Source of the DNA: Rosa chinensis | Taxonomy: Eukaryota; Streptophyta; Magnoliopsida; Rosales; Rosaceae | Direction: 5' to 3' | Length of the DNA: 64,000 nt | NCBI RefSeq assembly: GCF_002994745.2 | Contig: NW_020126817.1 | Location: 186,001 to 250,000, forward strand | Shown: piece after piece, positions 54,501-64,000 of the stretch | Layout: every line of letters begins with the position of its first letter | Numbering within the stretch: the first letter of the stretch is position 1 | The notes under the pieces: generated by a model | Seen by the model: the letters and a program-made list of their open reading frames with translations, nothing else | What the model was told of the DNA's origin: nothing | The model's database searches: none | Translations under genes and position numbers: made by a program

Positions 54501-56724
54501 CATTGGATCTGTCAGCTAACTGAATGATAACATTGTCAGATTTAAGTTCCCCTAGACCTAGGGTTTCATAAACTGAATAGGGCATAACATTAACAGATGC
54601 ACCTAGGTCTAGCATAGCATTCTTAAATCTAGAGTTACCAATAGTACACGGAATAGTAAAGCTTCCAGGATCCTTACACTTTGGAGGAATCTTTCTCTGA
54701 ATCAGGGCAGAGACATTCTCACTTACCTTTACCACCTCCTTTTCACGGTTTACTCTCCTAGTAGTGCAAAGCTCTTTGAGGAACTTGGCATACTTAGGGA
54801 CTTGCTTGATGGCCTCTAGGAGGGGTAGGTTTACTTGCACTTTCTTGAAAGTTTCCAAGATGGCTTGGTCACTTTCATCCTTCTTAGATTGGGCAAACCT
54901 GCGTGGGAAGGGCATGCAAGAAGAAGAAGAAGGGTTAGCAATAACCGAATTCGATAGGTTAGAATTATTACCTTTGATTTCCGGTTTTGCCTTTAAAGAT
55001 GAGGATGCCTTGGTCTCTTCCTTTGACGTTGCAGGGTCCTTCTCAACACCCAACTTGGTGGGCTCTTGGTCTTCCTCAATCTCTATGCTCATTTGGACCT
55101 TCTTGGGTTGCTTGGGTGGATCCACCAATGGTCTTCCACTCCTCGTAGTCACAACTGATGCATTCTCCACATTACCCTTAGGGTTAGGTATTGTGCCACT
55201 AGGAAGCTTCCCAGTCTCATGAATCTTGCTCATGAAGTCCACAACTTGGCCCATCTGCTTCTTAAGATCTGCAATATCCTTAGTGTGGGTCTGTTGTCCT
55301 TGAATCAAAGCTTGAGTAGAGTTTGTCAAGGCTTGGGTGGAACTAGTCAAGGCTTCCAACGTTTTGTCATAGTGAGACATTGAAGGTCCTGAGTTTTGTT
55401 GAGGAGAAGGCATGTAGGGCCTTTGAAAAGATGATCCTTGGAATGAAGGCCCTTGAGGACGTTGGAAGTTCCCACCAAGAGGATTCTGAACATTATCATT
55501 GTTGGTCCACTTGAAGTTGGGATGGTCCCTCCATCCTGGGTTATAAGTATTGGAGTAAGGGTCATGTCTAGGACGTTGAGGTCCTCCTTGATATCCTCCT
55601 TGATACCCTCCAATAGCATTTGCAGATTCCCATCCTCCATTCTCATTGAGTTGAGGGCACTGATCTGTAACATGCCCTTGCATAGAGCATACTCCACAAG
55701 CTATTGATGCACTTGGTCCCTTGGAACTTACCACTTGATTCATGAGTAGAGTAAGCTTACTCAGTTGGTCTTCAATGGCAGTATTCTTGCTCATCTCATG
55801 CACCCTACGAATAGAGTGTCCTACCCCCTCATATTGTTGGGAGTTCAAGGCACGATTAGCTATAAGCTCCTTCCCAACTGCAGGTGACTTATCCACGAAA
55901 GCTCCTCCAGCTGCAGCATCCAACATTTGCCTTTCCAAGGGTAAGAGTCCTTCATAGAAACATGTGAGTAGGGTCTCATCCTTCATCTGATGTTGAGGAC
56001 ATTGTGCAAGTAAGGAATTGAACCTCTCATAGTAAGCAACATAGGACTCATCATGGGCTTGCTCTATTCCACTGAGCTTCTTTCTAAGTGTGATGACCTT
56101 AGAAGCTGGGAAGTATTTCTCCAAGAAGGCCTTTCTCATTGTTTCCCATGATGTGATACGTCCTGCAGGAAGTTCATATAGCCAATCCTTGGCTCTATCA
56201 GCTAGAGAGAATGGAAATGCTCTCATCTTCAGAAGATTCTCATCTGCCCCTTGTGGTTGCATGTTTGCACAAACAGATTGGAATTCTCGTACGTGCTTAT
56301 TAGCATCCTCCATATTAAGGCCATGGAAGATAGGGAGCTTGTGCAACAGTCCACTCTTAAGCTCAAACTCTGCTTGTCTTCCAGCTGCAGGGGCAGGGTA
56401 TACTATGCCTGTAGGGGGTCCTCCTTCAACAGTTGCGGTGGAGAGTTCCCTAATAGATGCCATTCTCTCTTCTTCGACTTCTTCAGGTGGTGGTGTAGAG
56501 TTGGACGAAATCACAGGTGAAGGTGAACGTGAAGGAGGAGATGGACTTGGTGTAGGTGGTGTAGACTCCTCAGAAAAGTAAGTCCGCTTCCCTTGCTCGT
56601 TAAATGTGTACTCTTTGTATGTTGAAGGGGAAGGGCTTGTGTGCTCAAGAAGTGAAGGACCCTTCAAGCGAGCGAGCCTTGCTTCGATTTCCTTTAGTGT
56701 AGAGGATCTAAAAGGCTCGGTCAT
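51541..56724 (-). CDS. gag-pol: Y Gag-Pol polyprotein (1727 aa)
   Basis: The best coding sequence in the window. Gag: capsid domain about 115-270, CCHC knuckle C343-C346-H351-C356. Protease: D706-[12 protein letters not shown] at 779-786. Reverse transcriptase about 1000-1175 with FMDD at 1162-1165. RNase H carboxylates D1311, E1352, D1377, D1420. Integrase: zinc finger H1517, H1524, C1555, C1558; catalytic D1587, D1646, E1682 with exactly 35 residues between the last two. One frame, no gag-pol shift, one RNase H, no chromodomain. The DLGAS protease and tRNA-Asp PBS point to the Athila lineage. The frame ends early at a CGA-to-TGA change after GMSPY. Particles and cDNA could plausibly still be made; integration competence is doubtful. 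Confidence 0.95.
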   Translation of the reverse strand: MTEPFRSSTLKEIEARLARLKGPSLLEHTSPSPSTYKEYTFNEQGKRTYFSEESTPPTPSPSPPSRSPSPVISSNSTPPPEEVEEERMASIRELSTATVEGGPPTGIVYPAPAAGRQAEFELKSGLLHKLPIFHGLNMEDANKHVREFQSVCANMQPQGADENLLKMRAFPFSLADRAKDWLYELPAGRITSWETMRKAFLEKYFPASKVITLRKKLSGIEQAHDESYVAYYERFNSLLAQCPQHQMKDETLLTCFYEGLLPLERQMLDAAAGGAFVDKSPAVGKELIANRALNSQQYEGVGHSIRRVHEMSKNTAIEDQLSKLTLLMNQVVSSKGPSASIACGVCSMQGHVTDQCPQLNENGGWESANAIGGYQGGYQGGPQRPRHDPYSNTYNPGWRDHPNFKWTNNDNVQNPLGGNFQRPQGPSFQGSSFQRPYMPSPQQNSGPSMSHYDKTLEALTSSTQALTNSTQALIQGQQTHTKDIADLKKQMGQVVDFMSKIHETGKLPSGTIPNPKGNVENASVVTTRSGRPLVDPPKQPKKVQMSIEIEEDQEPTKLGVEKDPATSKEETKASSSLKAKPEIKGNNSNLSNSVIANPSSSSCMPFPRRFAQSKKDESDQAILETFKKVQVNLPLLEAIKQVPKYAKFLKELCTTRRVNREKEVVKVSENVSALIQRKIPPKCKDPGSFTIPCTIGNSRFKNAMLDLGASVNVMPYSVYETLGLGELKSDNVIIQLADRSNAYPRGLLEDVLVQVNHLIFPADFYVLEMEDSPVSSTPLLLGRPFLRTARTKIDVYEGSLTMEFDGDIIGFNIFEAMRYPLEVNDCFSADILDELAQKMFDVMHEDTLVTTLESGVGYTKEGVTIPEDKLKDTCEEKIIENVSFLEASPFIGKSVSPLSIQLSTNKTLPSVVQAPELELKPLPDHLKYVYLGDKETLPVIVSSALTTPQEEKLVDMLKQHKTAIGWTLADIKGISPTTCVHRILLEEGSKPTREAQRRLNPPMMEVVKKEVIKLLDCGVIYPISDSKWVSPVQVVPKKSGITVVKNADNELVPQRTVTGHRVCIDYRMLNATTRKDHFPLPFIDQMLERLAGHDYYCFLDGYSGYNQIAIANEDQEKTTFTCPFGTFAYRRMPFGLCNAPGTFQRCMVSIFSDYIEKIIEVFMDDFSVFGKNFDDCLNNLEIILKRCMETNLVLNWEKCHFMVKQGIVLGHIVSARGIEVDKAKFDIVRHLPSPTSVREIRSFLGHAGFYRRFIKDFSQISRPLCQLLQKDVPFHFDKECQEAFDKLKELLTSAPIMLPPDWSLPFELMCDASDYAVGAVLGQRKEKLPYAIYYASRTLNDAQMNYSTTEKELLAVVFALEKFRSYLLGTKVTIFTDHAALKYLMTKKEAKPRLIRWILLLQEFDVEIKDKKGSENVVADHLSRLVHAEDRLPLVETFPDEQLFGIQVSEPWYADIVNYIVSRKIPDTMSRAHRDRLRKTVKQYVWDEPYLWKYCSDQLIRRCVPEHEHNAILSFCHSKACGGHFGSKKTAFKVLESGFYWPTLFRDAHAYCLTCDKCQRTGNLGPRVQMPLSNIITVEIFDVWGIDFMGPFPSSFGFLYILLAVDYVSKWVEAKATRTNDSKVVADFIKSNIFSRFGMPRVLISDGGSHFCNRTIEALLKRYDVTHKVSTPYHPQTSGQAEVSNRQIKGILEKTVNPNRKDWSLRLEDALWAYRTAYKTPIGMSPY

Positions 56725-56728
56725 TCAT
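56708..56728 (-). promoter_or_regulatory. Six-codon uORF overlapping gag start (Y)
   Basis: Minus-strand ATGAATG: the outer ATG (56726-56728) encodes MNDRAF and ends at TAG inside gag, as in X and Z. Confidence 0.55.
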
Positions 56729-58425
56729 AGGAATCCTGAACATCATCAAAATTCAAAGAAGTTAGCAAAGTATAAAGTGAGTTAATTACAAATTAGTGAT
56801 TTATACATCAACCTTACTATTCACGAGTCACTATTCACAAGTTACTATTCACGACTTTACTATTTATGATTTATACAAGTATAAAGAGAAGTATAAATTA
56901 CAAACTATCCACAATCTTTTCACAAATAAACCACGTAAGAAGTTTATACAAGTATAAAATTGTACAAACAACACAATTTACAAGTGGAGGATATGTTCAA
57001 GTATCTTATTATCTTTACAAAATAAAGTTAATATCTCAATTGATTACAAGTTGTAAGTCGAGCCCAATAGAAACCACTACTATTGGTGAGATACGATCTA
57101 GGGATAGTCGTCTAGACATAAGTCGCTTTCCTTTGTTTCAGAAGGCTAGATGGCCAGATTAAGAGGTAAGTGAGAGGAAGGACTCATTTTGGTGACACTA
57201 CGGAGGCTACTCCCTCATTGAGGTTTAGGCCCCTATTGGCTACTCCCACATTGTGGTTTACGCACAGTCTATAGTATCTCTGAGATCCAATTTGAACCCA
57301 TCACCCAGGGTCTCAACCTAAGACACCGCCTATATACCCCTTACTCAGCTTGAAAAGAACTCATGTGTTAGACAGTTCTCCAAATGCTAATAAAAGCCGC
57401 CCTCAACCTCATAGGACCTTAGAAAGGCACTAATGAAGGGTTAAGGCCAATATTAACAAAAGGGCCCTTATCTACTCATACGATTTTACACACTTATAAC
57501 AATCAAGAATTTAACAATATTTACAATTAATTCTTTACATTTCTTTTGTTTAACAAGATTAGACACATTTTACACAAAACTTTCAAACAAGACAACAACA
57601 AACGTCACATTTTGTACTCACTCTCTTTTCTTTTTTTTTTTTTTTTTTTTTTTTTTACGAACTTAAGTACAATTATTTACATTCTTTCCTTTTCTTTACA
57701 ATTATTTTCAACACTTAGGTATGGGAACAGGGAGTCTCGATGTGCAATGGGACTGAAACAGCTACCCTTCTCAAGACTATGTTTAATCCAATATACCTTT
57801 AGTGAATCACAATATTTTCATTTGTTATATATACCATTGATTTCAAATTCAATTCCAAGCGGTAAATCAAGAGGACGTGCGGCCCAAGTATATTCGTCAA
57901 GACACTAAGTCCCTCCTACATCCTTTGGGCAACCTTACTGAAATGGCCAGGTAGGGGAGGGCGAACACAAGAGGTAGGATCCATTTTGGCATGAGCTACT
58001 CCCACATTGTGGTTTAGGCCCATTTGCATGCACTTCTGAATCCAAGAACCCGTTATGAACGTTGTCCCCTTTCCTAGACACCACCCCACATAGGCTATAC
58101 TTACTTGGATGAAAAAGGTCCTAAGTGTGAAGACAGTTCAATGAATGTTAATAAAGGCCGCCCTCAACCTTAAGGGACCTGAACTAGGTACCAATAAGGG
58201 GTTTAGGCCAATATTAATAAACACGACTTCACCTATTCCTTCTTTAATTTACAACTTACAATTAAAATTCGTATTCAATAATATAAATAACAACCTAAGT
58301 AATTAATCTACTAATTTTTGACAATTACAAAATAATTAACAAGTAAAAATTTTTTTTCTTTTTTTTTTTCGAACACAACATATAAACAAAACAAATATTC
58401 ACATATTTAACAAGTGATTTTTCAA
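56729..58425 (-). mobile_element. Leader of Y with duplicated module
   Basis: 1.7 kb. Gag-proximal module about 57060-57480, T-run about 57629-57656, AGGTATGGGAACAGGGAG block near 57717, PBS-proximal module about 57860-58230. The layout matches X and Z (the last on the opposite strand). Confidence 0.72.
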
Positions 58426-58443
58426 TCCCCGGCAACGGCGCCA
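58426..58443 (-). other. Primer-binding site (tRNA-Asp), Y
   Basis: Exact 18-nt complement of the tRNA-Asp 3' end, five bases from the LTR at 58449. Confidence 0.94.
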
Positions 58444-58448
58444 AAAAT

Positions 58449-60830
58449 TGATGTCGCTTTTGTTGAGCGACCAATTTAACCCTGAAATGTCATTAGTAGT
58501 ATAAAGTAAATAGGGATCGTTCTATTCCGGGGATTGAGGGTACACCTGTCATTATCAAACAATTAAACAATTAAAATTAAAACAAAGTATAATATTTACA
58601 AAAATATAACAAAATATATACATATTTACGAAATTAGGGGGATTTTTGGTTTTTGATTTTCGGAAATTAAACTAAGTAAAGAAAACAATTAAAAAGCAAA
58701 AACATAAAAATGCAAATGAAATGCACGAACAAAGATCAAATCGGAATTTATAATCAAGGTTAATTCAAGTTCATCATTGTTCATCATAGTCATGCAAGAG
58801 GAATTGATCATGTGAAACGTTCTAAGCAAACAATTTCCCATATTTTACTTTCAATGCTAATTAACCTAAGTGAAAGCACCTAGATTAATTCTATCAAACA
58901 TGCAATCAAACCCTAGAAAGCTAGTCAATCATGTCATGTTCAACGCATTAAGCATCTAGAAAGGCTATCAATTCAAATGTGCAACTTAGTATGAAAAAGT
59001 TCACCTAATTGCAATCTCCTTTGATTAAATTTCGGTTTTTGTACAAAACCTTTACTACTTGTTGATTCAAGAACACAAAACCAAAAAGTTGATTCATGTT
59101 CTCAAATTCGTAGCAACATTCACATAAAAACCCTAAATGTTTCGAACCATTCAAGATTATCATACAAACGATTTCTATCATGCAAATTCAATCAAACACT
59201 TACACAAAAGCAACCATAAATCACAATATATGAATCTGAAAATTAACAATTAATCATAAAATTTCAGAAATCAATACTTGTTCATACATAAGTGTCAACT
59301 AAGGCAAACCAACGAAAATTACAAAGCAAAGGTACAAGGAGAATCGGATTACACCGTGATGAAGATGAGATGGATGAAGTGATGATGTGGTCTCTTGAAT
59401 TTCGAAAGCAATCTTCAAGGTGGAGGGTGGATGGTATGCACGGCTTGTCTTCTTCTTCCTTGGCCTTGCTTGCACTTCGTGGTTGCCCTAGAGGATGGAG
59501 AGGAGCACGGCTAAGCTAGAGAGTTTTCTGAATTATTTCTCAAGTGTAGAACGTAAAAGTGTGGAACTAGGAACTCTTGACGTTGAGAGAAGAGAGGAAT
59601 ATATAGGGACGGCTTCTAGGTCTTCAAGCCGTGTAAAACCCTAGAGAAACTCACGGCAATAGCTTGCTTCCTCCACATAATTTCCTCCAATGATTTCGTG
59701 CCACATAAGCCCTATGAGGTGGTGCAACCAATCACAAAATTCCAGAATTAATTCCCTAAATAATCTTGCCGAAATATATAGAGATATTTTCTGATTTCCT
59801 TCACCAATTTCGGCAACAATATATTTAGAGAATAAAGGGGGACGAACCTAGACTCCTTTGAGAGCTTTTTGTGTTCAACACATATTCTCTTTCCTTTAAA
59901 AGCTCCCTAAGAAATCTCCACGAAATCTCTCTTGAATTTCTGATTTTCCACACGGCAAAACCCTAGTTTCTCTCTTCATTATCCCTTGGCCGAATCCTCT
60001 AGGGTTTCTCTTTTATTTTGCACGGCAATTCCTTGTTTCTCTCTTGCTTGGACGGCTAGGAGTCTCTAGGGTTTATCTCTTGATTTATTTCCATAAAAAT
60101 AACCCTAGAAAATCTCCTTTTAATTTCTGATTTTCTTGGACGCCACCTCCTTGTTTCTCTCTTGCAAATTCACGGCAACAACAACTTTAGTGCTAGGGTT
60201 TGCGTCACAAACCCTAGTTCCATGGGCTTTGGTGTGCTTTTATCCAATTAGCCGAAAATCCAACAAGTCTTGAGAGTTTTTGGGCCTCCATGCGTCACTT
60301 CTATGCCATGTCATCTTCCAACGTCACAACACTTTATTTTTCCATTTCTTTTTCATAGTAACGTTGGAAACTTCATTGGTGGGCTTTCCTCATTTTCGCA
60401 GGGTTTCCTGGTTGGACCAGGAAAACTTCTTTTCTTCATTTCTACTCATTTCTGTGGCTCATTGTTCTTTATCTTTGCTCCCCTTGGTGATCGCAAGCTC
60501 CTCTTTCCATTTGTGAGTTCATTTCCACTTTCTAGCTCGGAGGTCCTGAAAATAGAAACTAGTAAGAAAAACAGAAACTTTCCTAAAATGAAAAATGGCA
60601 ACTTTCCTAAACTGAAAATGGAAACTTTCTAAAAAATGAAAAATAGAAATTACTGAAAATGGAAACTTACTAAAAATGATAAATAGAAACTACAAAAATA
60701 GAAACTTTCTACAAATAGGAACTTTCCCAATCAAAGAATGGAAACTTTCCTAAACAGGGTTTTATTAAGGAAATAACGCAGAAAATGCAGGGAAAAGCGA
60801 GTAAAACGTCGCATTAAAATGCTCCTATCA
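58449..60830 (-). repeat. 5' LTR of Y (2382 bp)
   Basis: Near-identical to 46727-49108. TATA at about 59599-59607, palindrome near 60401-60424 and GAAACTTTC array at 60550-60755. This LTR would drive Y transcription leftwards. Confidence 0.94.
59599..59607 (-). promoter_or_regulatory. LTR TATA box, Y 5' LTR
   Basis: The minus strand reads CCTATATATTCC in the shared LTR promoter context. Confidence 0.65.
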
Positions 60831-62383
60831 CATAAATCACAATATATGAATCTGAAAATTAACAATTAATCATAAAATTTCAGAAAACAACACTTGTTCA
60901 TACATATGTGTCAACTAAGGCAAAACCAACGAAAATACAAAGCAAAGGTACAAGGAGAATCGGATTACACCGTGATGAAGATGAGATGAATGAAGTGATG
61001 AATGGTCTCTTGAATTTCGAAAGCAATCTTCAAGGATGGTGATGGATGATGTGCACGGCTTGTCTTCTTCTTCCTTGGCCTTGCTTGAACTTCGTGGTTG
61101 CCCTAGAGGATGGAGAAGAGCACGGCTAGCTAGAGAGAGTTTTTCTGATTTTTTTCAAAGTGTAAACGTAAAAGTGGGAACTCCTTGACGTTGAGAATGT
61201 GTGAGTATATATAGGGGACGGCCCCTAGGTGTCCAAGCCGTCCAAAACCCTAGAGAAGTTCACGGCATGTGCTTGCTTCCTCCACATAATTTCCTCCAAT
61301 GAATTCTTGCCACATAAGCCCTATGAGGTGGTTCAACCAATCACAAAATTCCATTTAATTCCCTAGAAATATTGCCGAAATTCCTTGAGATTATTTCTGA
61401 TTTTTCTTGTTTAATTTCGGCCAAACTTCCTTTAGGAATTCTAGGGATGAATCTAGACTTCTTTTGAGCTTTTCTTGGTCTCCACCTTTTTCTCTTTCCT
61501 TTTATTTCTCCCTTGAATATCTCCTTGCCGAATTCTCTAGGGTTTCTTCTTTAATTCACGGCAATTCCTTCTTTTCCTCTTGGAATTCCACGGCAATAAT
61601 ATCTCTAGGGTTTATCTCCAAGTATTTTCTTTCCATAAAAATAGCCCTAGAAAATCTCCCTAGAAAATCTCTTCTTATTTTCTGATTTTTAACGCCAACT
61701 TCCTTGTTTCTCTCTTGCTTTGGACGGCAAATTCTCCCCTAGGGTTTATTCATGCGTCATAAACCCTACTTGCATGGGCTTAATGGGCCTTTGATCCATT
61801 TGCCGAAAATCCACTTCATTCTTGAGAGTTCTTGGGCCTTGTTGCTTCAACTTCAAGCCTTGTCACCTTCCAACGTCATAACACTTCATTTTTCCATTTC
61901 TTTTTCATGATAACGTTGGAAACCTCATAGGTAAGCTTTCCTCCTTTTCGCAGGGTTTCCTGGTTGGACCAGGAAAACTTCTTTTCTTCATTTCTGCTCA
62001 TTTCTGTGGCCCATTGTTCTTCATTTTTACTCCCCTTGACTTTCGCAAGCTCCTCTTTCCATTTGTGAGTTCATTTCCACTTTTTAGCTCGGAGGTCCTG
62101 AAAATAGAAACTAATAAGAAAAATAGAAACTTTCCTAAAATGAAAAATGGCAACTTTCCTAAACTGAAAATGGGAAACTTTCTAAAAAATGAAAAATAGA
62201 AACTACCGAAAATGGAAACTTACTAAAAATGATAAATAGAAACTACAAAAATAGAAACTTTCTACAAATAGCAACTTTCCCAATCAAAGAATGGAAACTT
62301 TCCTAAACAGAGTTTTATTAAGGAAATAACGCAGAAAGTACAGGGAAATGCAGTTAAAACGTCGCATTAAAATGCTCCTATCA
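60831..62383 (-). repeat. V: U3-side LTR fragment hosting Y
   Basis: It begins mid-LTR (CATAAATCACAATATATG) and ends at CTCCTATCA. It is a mosaic by eye: the U3 end is close to X, while the central part (CGGCCAAACTTCCTTTAGG, CTTTTGAGCTTTTCTTGGTC) is closer to S and Z. TATA at about 61206-61213. The right flank AATTA falls 27 bp before the end of a plus-strand LTR. Confidence 0.8.
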
Positions 62384-62410
62384 AATTATGCGCTTGCTTT
62401 TAGCGCATCA
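62384..62410 (+). repeat. Orphan 27-bp terminus of a plus-strand LTR
   Basis: AATTATGCGCTTGC...AGCGCATCA matches the last bases of plus-strand A-type LTRs (compare 29098-29124), including the U5 hairpin stem GCGCT...AGCGC (62390-62406). It may be the end of the 3' LTR of Z or of another element; the body of that LTR is missing. Confidence 0.6.
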
Positions 62411-63732
62411 GAACAGTGATTTTCCAAACTTCTCCCTTCTAGGGTTTAGGATTTACTTTCGCTTTTACTGAAATGGTTTCTAAATCTTTAAATGCGCTGT
62501 TTTAGTGAGATTCAAAGCCCTAGTTACTAATTGAAACAATTTGATCACTTTGTTTCAATTTGAGTTTATGACCAGTGATTTTCCAAACTTCTCGCTTCTA
62601 GCGTTTAGGATTTGCTTTCGCTTTTAGTGATATGGTTTCAAAATCTTTGAATGTGTTGTTCTAGTGACATTCAAAGCCCTAGTTTCAATTTGAGTTGATG
62701 AACAGTGATTTTCCAAACTTCTCGCTTCTAGCGTTTAGAATTTGCTTTCGCTTTTAGTGATATGGTTTCAAAATCTTTGAATGTGTTGTTCTAGTGACAT
62801 TCAAAGCACTAGTTTCAATTTGAGTTGATGAACAGTGATTTTCCAAACTTCTCCCTTCTAGGGTTTAGGATTTACTTTCGCTTTTACTGAAATGGATTCT
62901 AAATCTTTAAATGCGTTGTTTTAGTGAGATTCAAAGCCCTAGTAGTATTGAAACAATTTGATGACTTTGTTTCAATTTGAGTTTATGAACAGTGATTTTC
63001 CAAACTTCTCGCTTCTAGGGTGTATGATTTGGTTTCGCTTTTAGTGATATGGTTTCGAAATCTTTGAATGTGTTGTTCTACTGACATTCAAAGCCCTAGT
63101 TTCAATTTGAGTTTATGAACAGTGATTTTCCAAACTTCTCGCTTCTAGCGTTTAGCATTTGCTTTCGCTTTTAGTGATATGGTTTCAAAATCATTGAATG
63201 TGTTGTTCTAGTGACATTCAAAGCCCTAGTTTCAATTTGAGTTGATGAACAGTGATTTTCCAAACTTCTCGCTTCTAGCGTTTAGAATTTGCTTTCGCTT
63301 TTAGTGATATGGTTTCAAAATCTTTGAATGTGTTGTTCTAGTGACATTCAAAGCCCTAGTTTCAATTTGAGTTGATGAACAGTGATTTTCCAAACTTCTC
63401 CCTTCTAGGGTTTAGGATTTACTTTCGCTTTTACTGAAATGGATTCTAAATCTTTAAATGCGTTGTTTTAGTGAGATTCAAAGCCCTAGTACTATTGAAA
63501 CAATTTGATGACTTTGTTTCAATTTGAGTTTATGAACAGTGATTTTCCAAACTTCTCGCTTCTAGGGTGTATGATTTGGTTTCACTTTTAGTGATATGGT
63601 TTCGAAATCTTTGAATGTGTTGTTCTACTGACATTCAAAGCCCTAGTTTCAATTTGAGTTTATGAACAGTGATTTTCCAAACTTCTCGCTTCTAGGGTTT
63701 ATGATTTGGTTTCGCTTTTAGTGATATGGTTT
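62411..63732. repeat. Tandem satellite with higher-order repeat
   Basis: Nine full monomers and one partial. CAGTGATTTTCCAAACTTCTC recurs at 62414, 62573, 62703, 62833, 62990, 63120, 63250, 63380, 63538 and 63668. Spacings are 159, 130, 130, 157, 130, 130, 130, 158 and 130. The long type (A) has about 28 extra bp and a 9-11 bp inverted repeat. Short types differ at TCTAGCGTTTAG versus TCTAGGGTGTATG. The order A-C-B-B' (about 547 bp) is complete at 62833-63379, preceded by A-B-B' and followed by A-C. There is no coding potential. The array is bordered on both sides by LTR sequence. Confidence 0.92.
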
Positions 63733-64000
63733 TGATAGGAGCATTTTAATGCGACGTTTTAACTGTATTTCCCTACATTTTCTGCGTTATTTCCTTAATA
63801 AAACTCTGTTTAGGAAAGTTTCCATTCTTCGATTGGGAAAGTTCCTATTTGTAGAAAGTTTCTATTTTGTAGTTTCTATTTTTCATTTCTAGAAAGTTTC
63901 CCATTTTCAGTTTAGGAAAGTTGTCATTTTTCATTTTAGGAAAGCTTCTATTTTTCTTATTAGTTTCTATTTTCAGGACCTCCGAGCTAAAAAGTGGAAA
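63733..64000 (+). repeat. Start of a plus-strand LTR, cut by window end
   Basis: TGATAGGAGCATTTTAATGCGACG... begins exactly at 63733 inside a satellite monomer after GGTTT. It shows the U3 start and GAAAGTTTC array of A-type LTRs. Whether it is a solo LTR or a whole element cannot be seen. Confidence 0.9.

Larger units (their letters stand above)
46727..60830 (-). mobile_element. Y: near-intact autonomous Athila-like element
   Basis: 14.1 kb on the minus strand: 3' LTR 46727-49108 (2382 bp), PPT, 3' region, gag-pol 51073-56724 (one internal stop), leader 56729-58425, PBS 58426-58443 and 5' LTR 58449-60830 (2382 bp). By eye the LTRs differ at about three places (one-base indels near 48138/59868 and 47887/59608, and GGGCTTT versus GTGCTTT near 48509/60234), so the copy is young. 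No 5-bp duplication is seen (AAAAT on the left, CATAA on the right), because the left LTR is joined to another element's leader. The right flank continues LTR V. Confidence 0.93.

Noticed and set aside
46722..60835. Target-site duplication for Y
   Set aside because: AAAAT on the left is the normal PBS-LTR spacer of the neighbouring fragment and does not match CATAA on the right.
60831..62383. Reading V as the continuation of the truncated X 5' LTR (44857-45626)
   Set aside because: The position would fit, but V differs from the X 3' LTR at many places, while the other parts of the two X LTRs are almost identical. So V is a different LTR.
62436..62452. Interstitial telomere array
   Set aside because: There is only one heptamer per A monomer and no tandem TTTAGGG.
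62411..63732. CRISPR array
   Set aside because: Whole 130-158 bp monomers are repeated with no short repeats and unique spacers, in a plant sequence; it is a satellite.
1..64000. Host protein-coding or RNA genes
   Set aside because: All longer frames are explained by gag-pol or LTR sequence; no other coherent domain, rRNA or tRNA was seen.

Overview
The window is repeat DNA from a plant nuclear genome, most likely pericentromeric or other heterochromatic DNA of a eudicot (the species cannot be named from the sequence). I see no host gene, rRNA, tRNA gene or CRISPR array. Almost every base belongs to nested LTR retrotransposons of the Ty3/gypsy superfamily. The Athila/Tat assignment rests on four things: an 18-nt primer-binding site complementary to the 3' end of plant tRNA-Asp, a protease with the Athila-type D-L-G-A-S active site, the order gag-PR-RT-RNaseH-INT in one reading frame, and no chromodomain. 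No env-like ORF lies between pol and the 3' LTR, so these are env-less members.

Left half (1-16918). This is an orderly nest whose left flanks run off the window. Element E1 (1-7443, minus, non-autonomous) sits in the gag of element B (7444-11375, minus). B sits in the 3' internal part of element W (11376-13985, plus). W sits in an LTR fragment A' (13986-15140, minus), A' in an unrelated minisatellite-rich LTR, C (15141-16440), and C in the 3' LTR of a B-family element, B2 (from 16441).

Middle (16919-26814). The B2 internal region is split by a solo LTR S (17286-26228, target duplication TGGTG). S is itself split by a complete, very young non-autonomous element E3 (17767-24406, target duplication ACATG).

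Right half (26815-62410). The plus-strand autonomous element Z is cut inside its coding region by X (from 33135, minus, gag-pol with one frameshift and one nonsense codon). Next comes a rearranged junction (about 45621-45682), a leader fragment whose LTR is shared with the near-intact autonomous element Y (46727-60830, minus, 1,727-codon ORF plus one late stop), then LTR fragment V and a 27-bp orphan LTR tail.

Right edge. A tandem satellite (62411-63732) has 130-bp and about 158-bp monomers in a higher-order pattern. It is entered at 63733 by another plus-strand LTR that runs off the window.

How the parts could work together (inference): Y-like elements encode capsid, protease, reverse transcriptase and integrase. 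E1 and E3 have lost gag-pol through the same deletion but keep LTRs, PBS, PPT, part of the leader and the whole 3' region, so they look like parasites mobilised in trans. Features outside textbook annotation that recur across copies: a compensated hairpin at the end of U5, a six-codon uORF overlapping the gag start, three PPT-like tracts per element, a duplicated leader module, and a conserved hairpin block just after pol.
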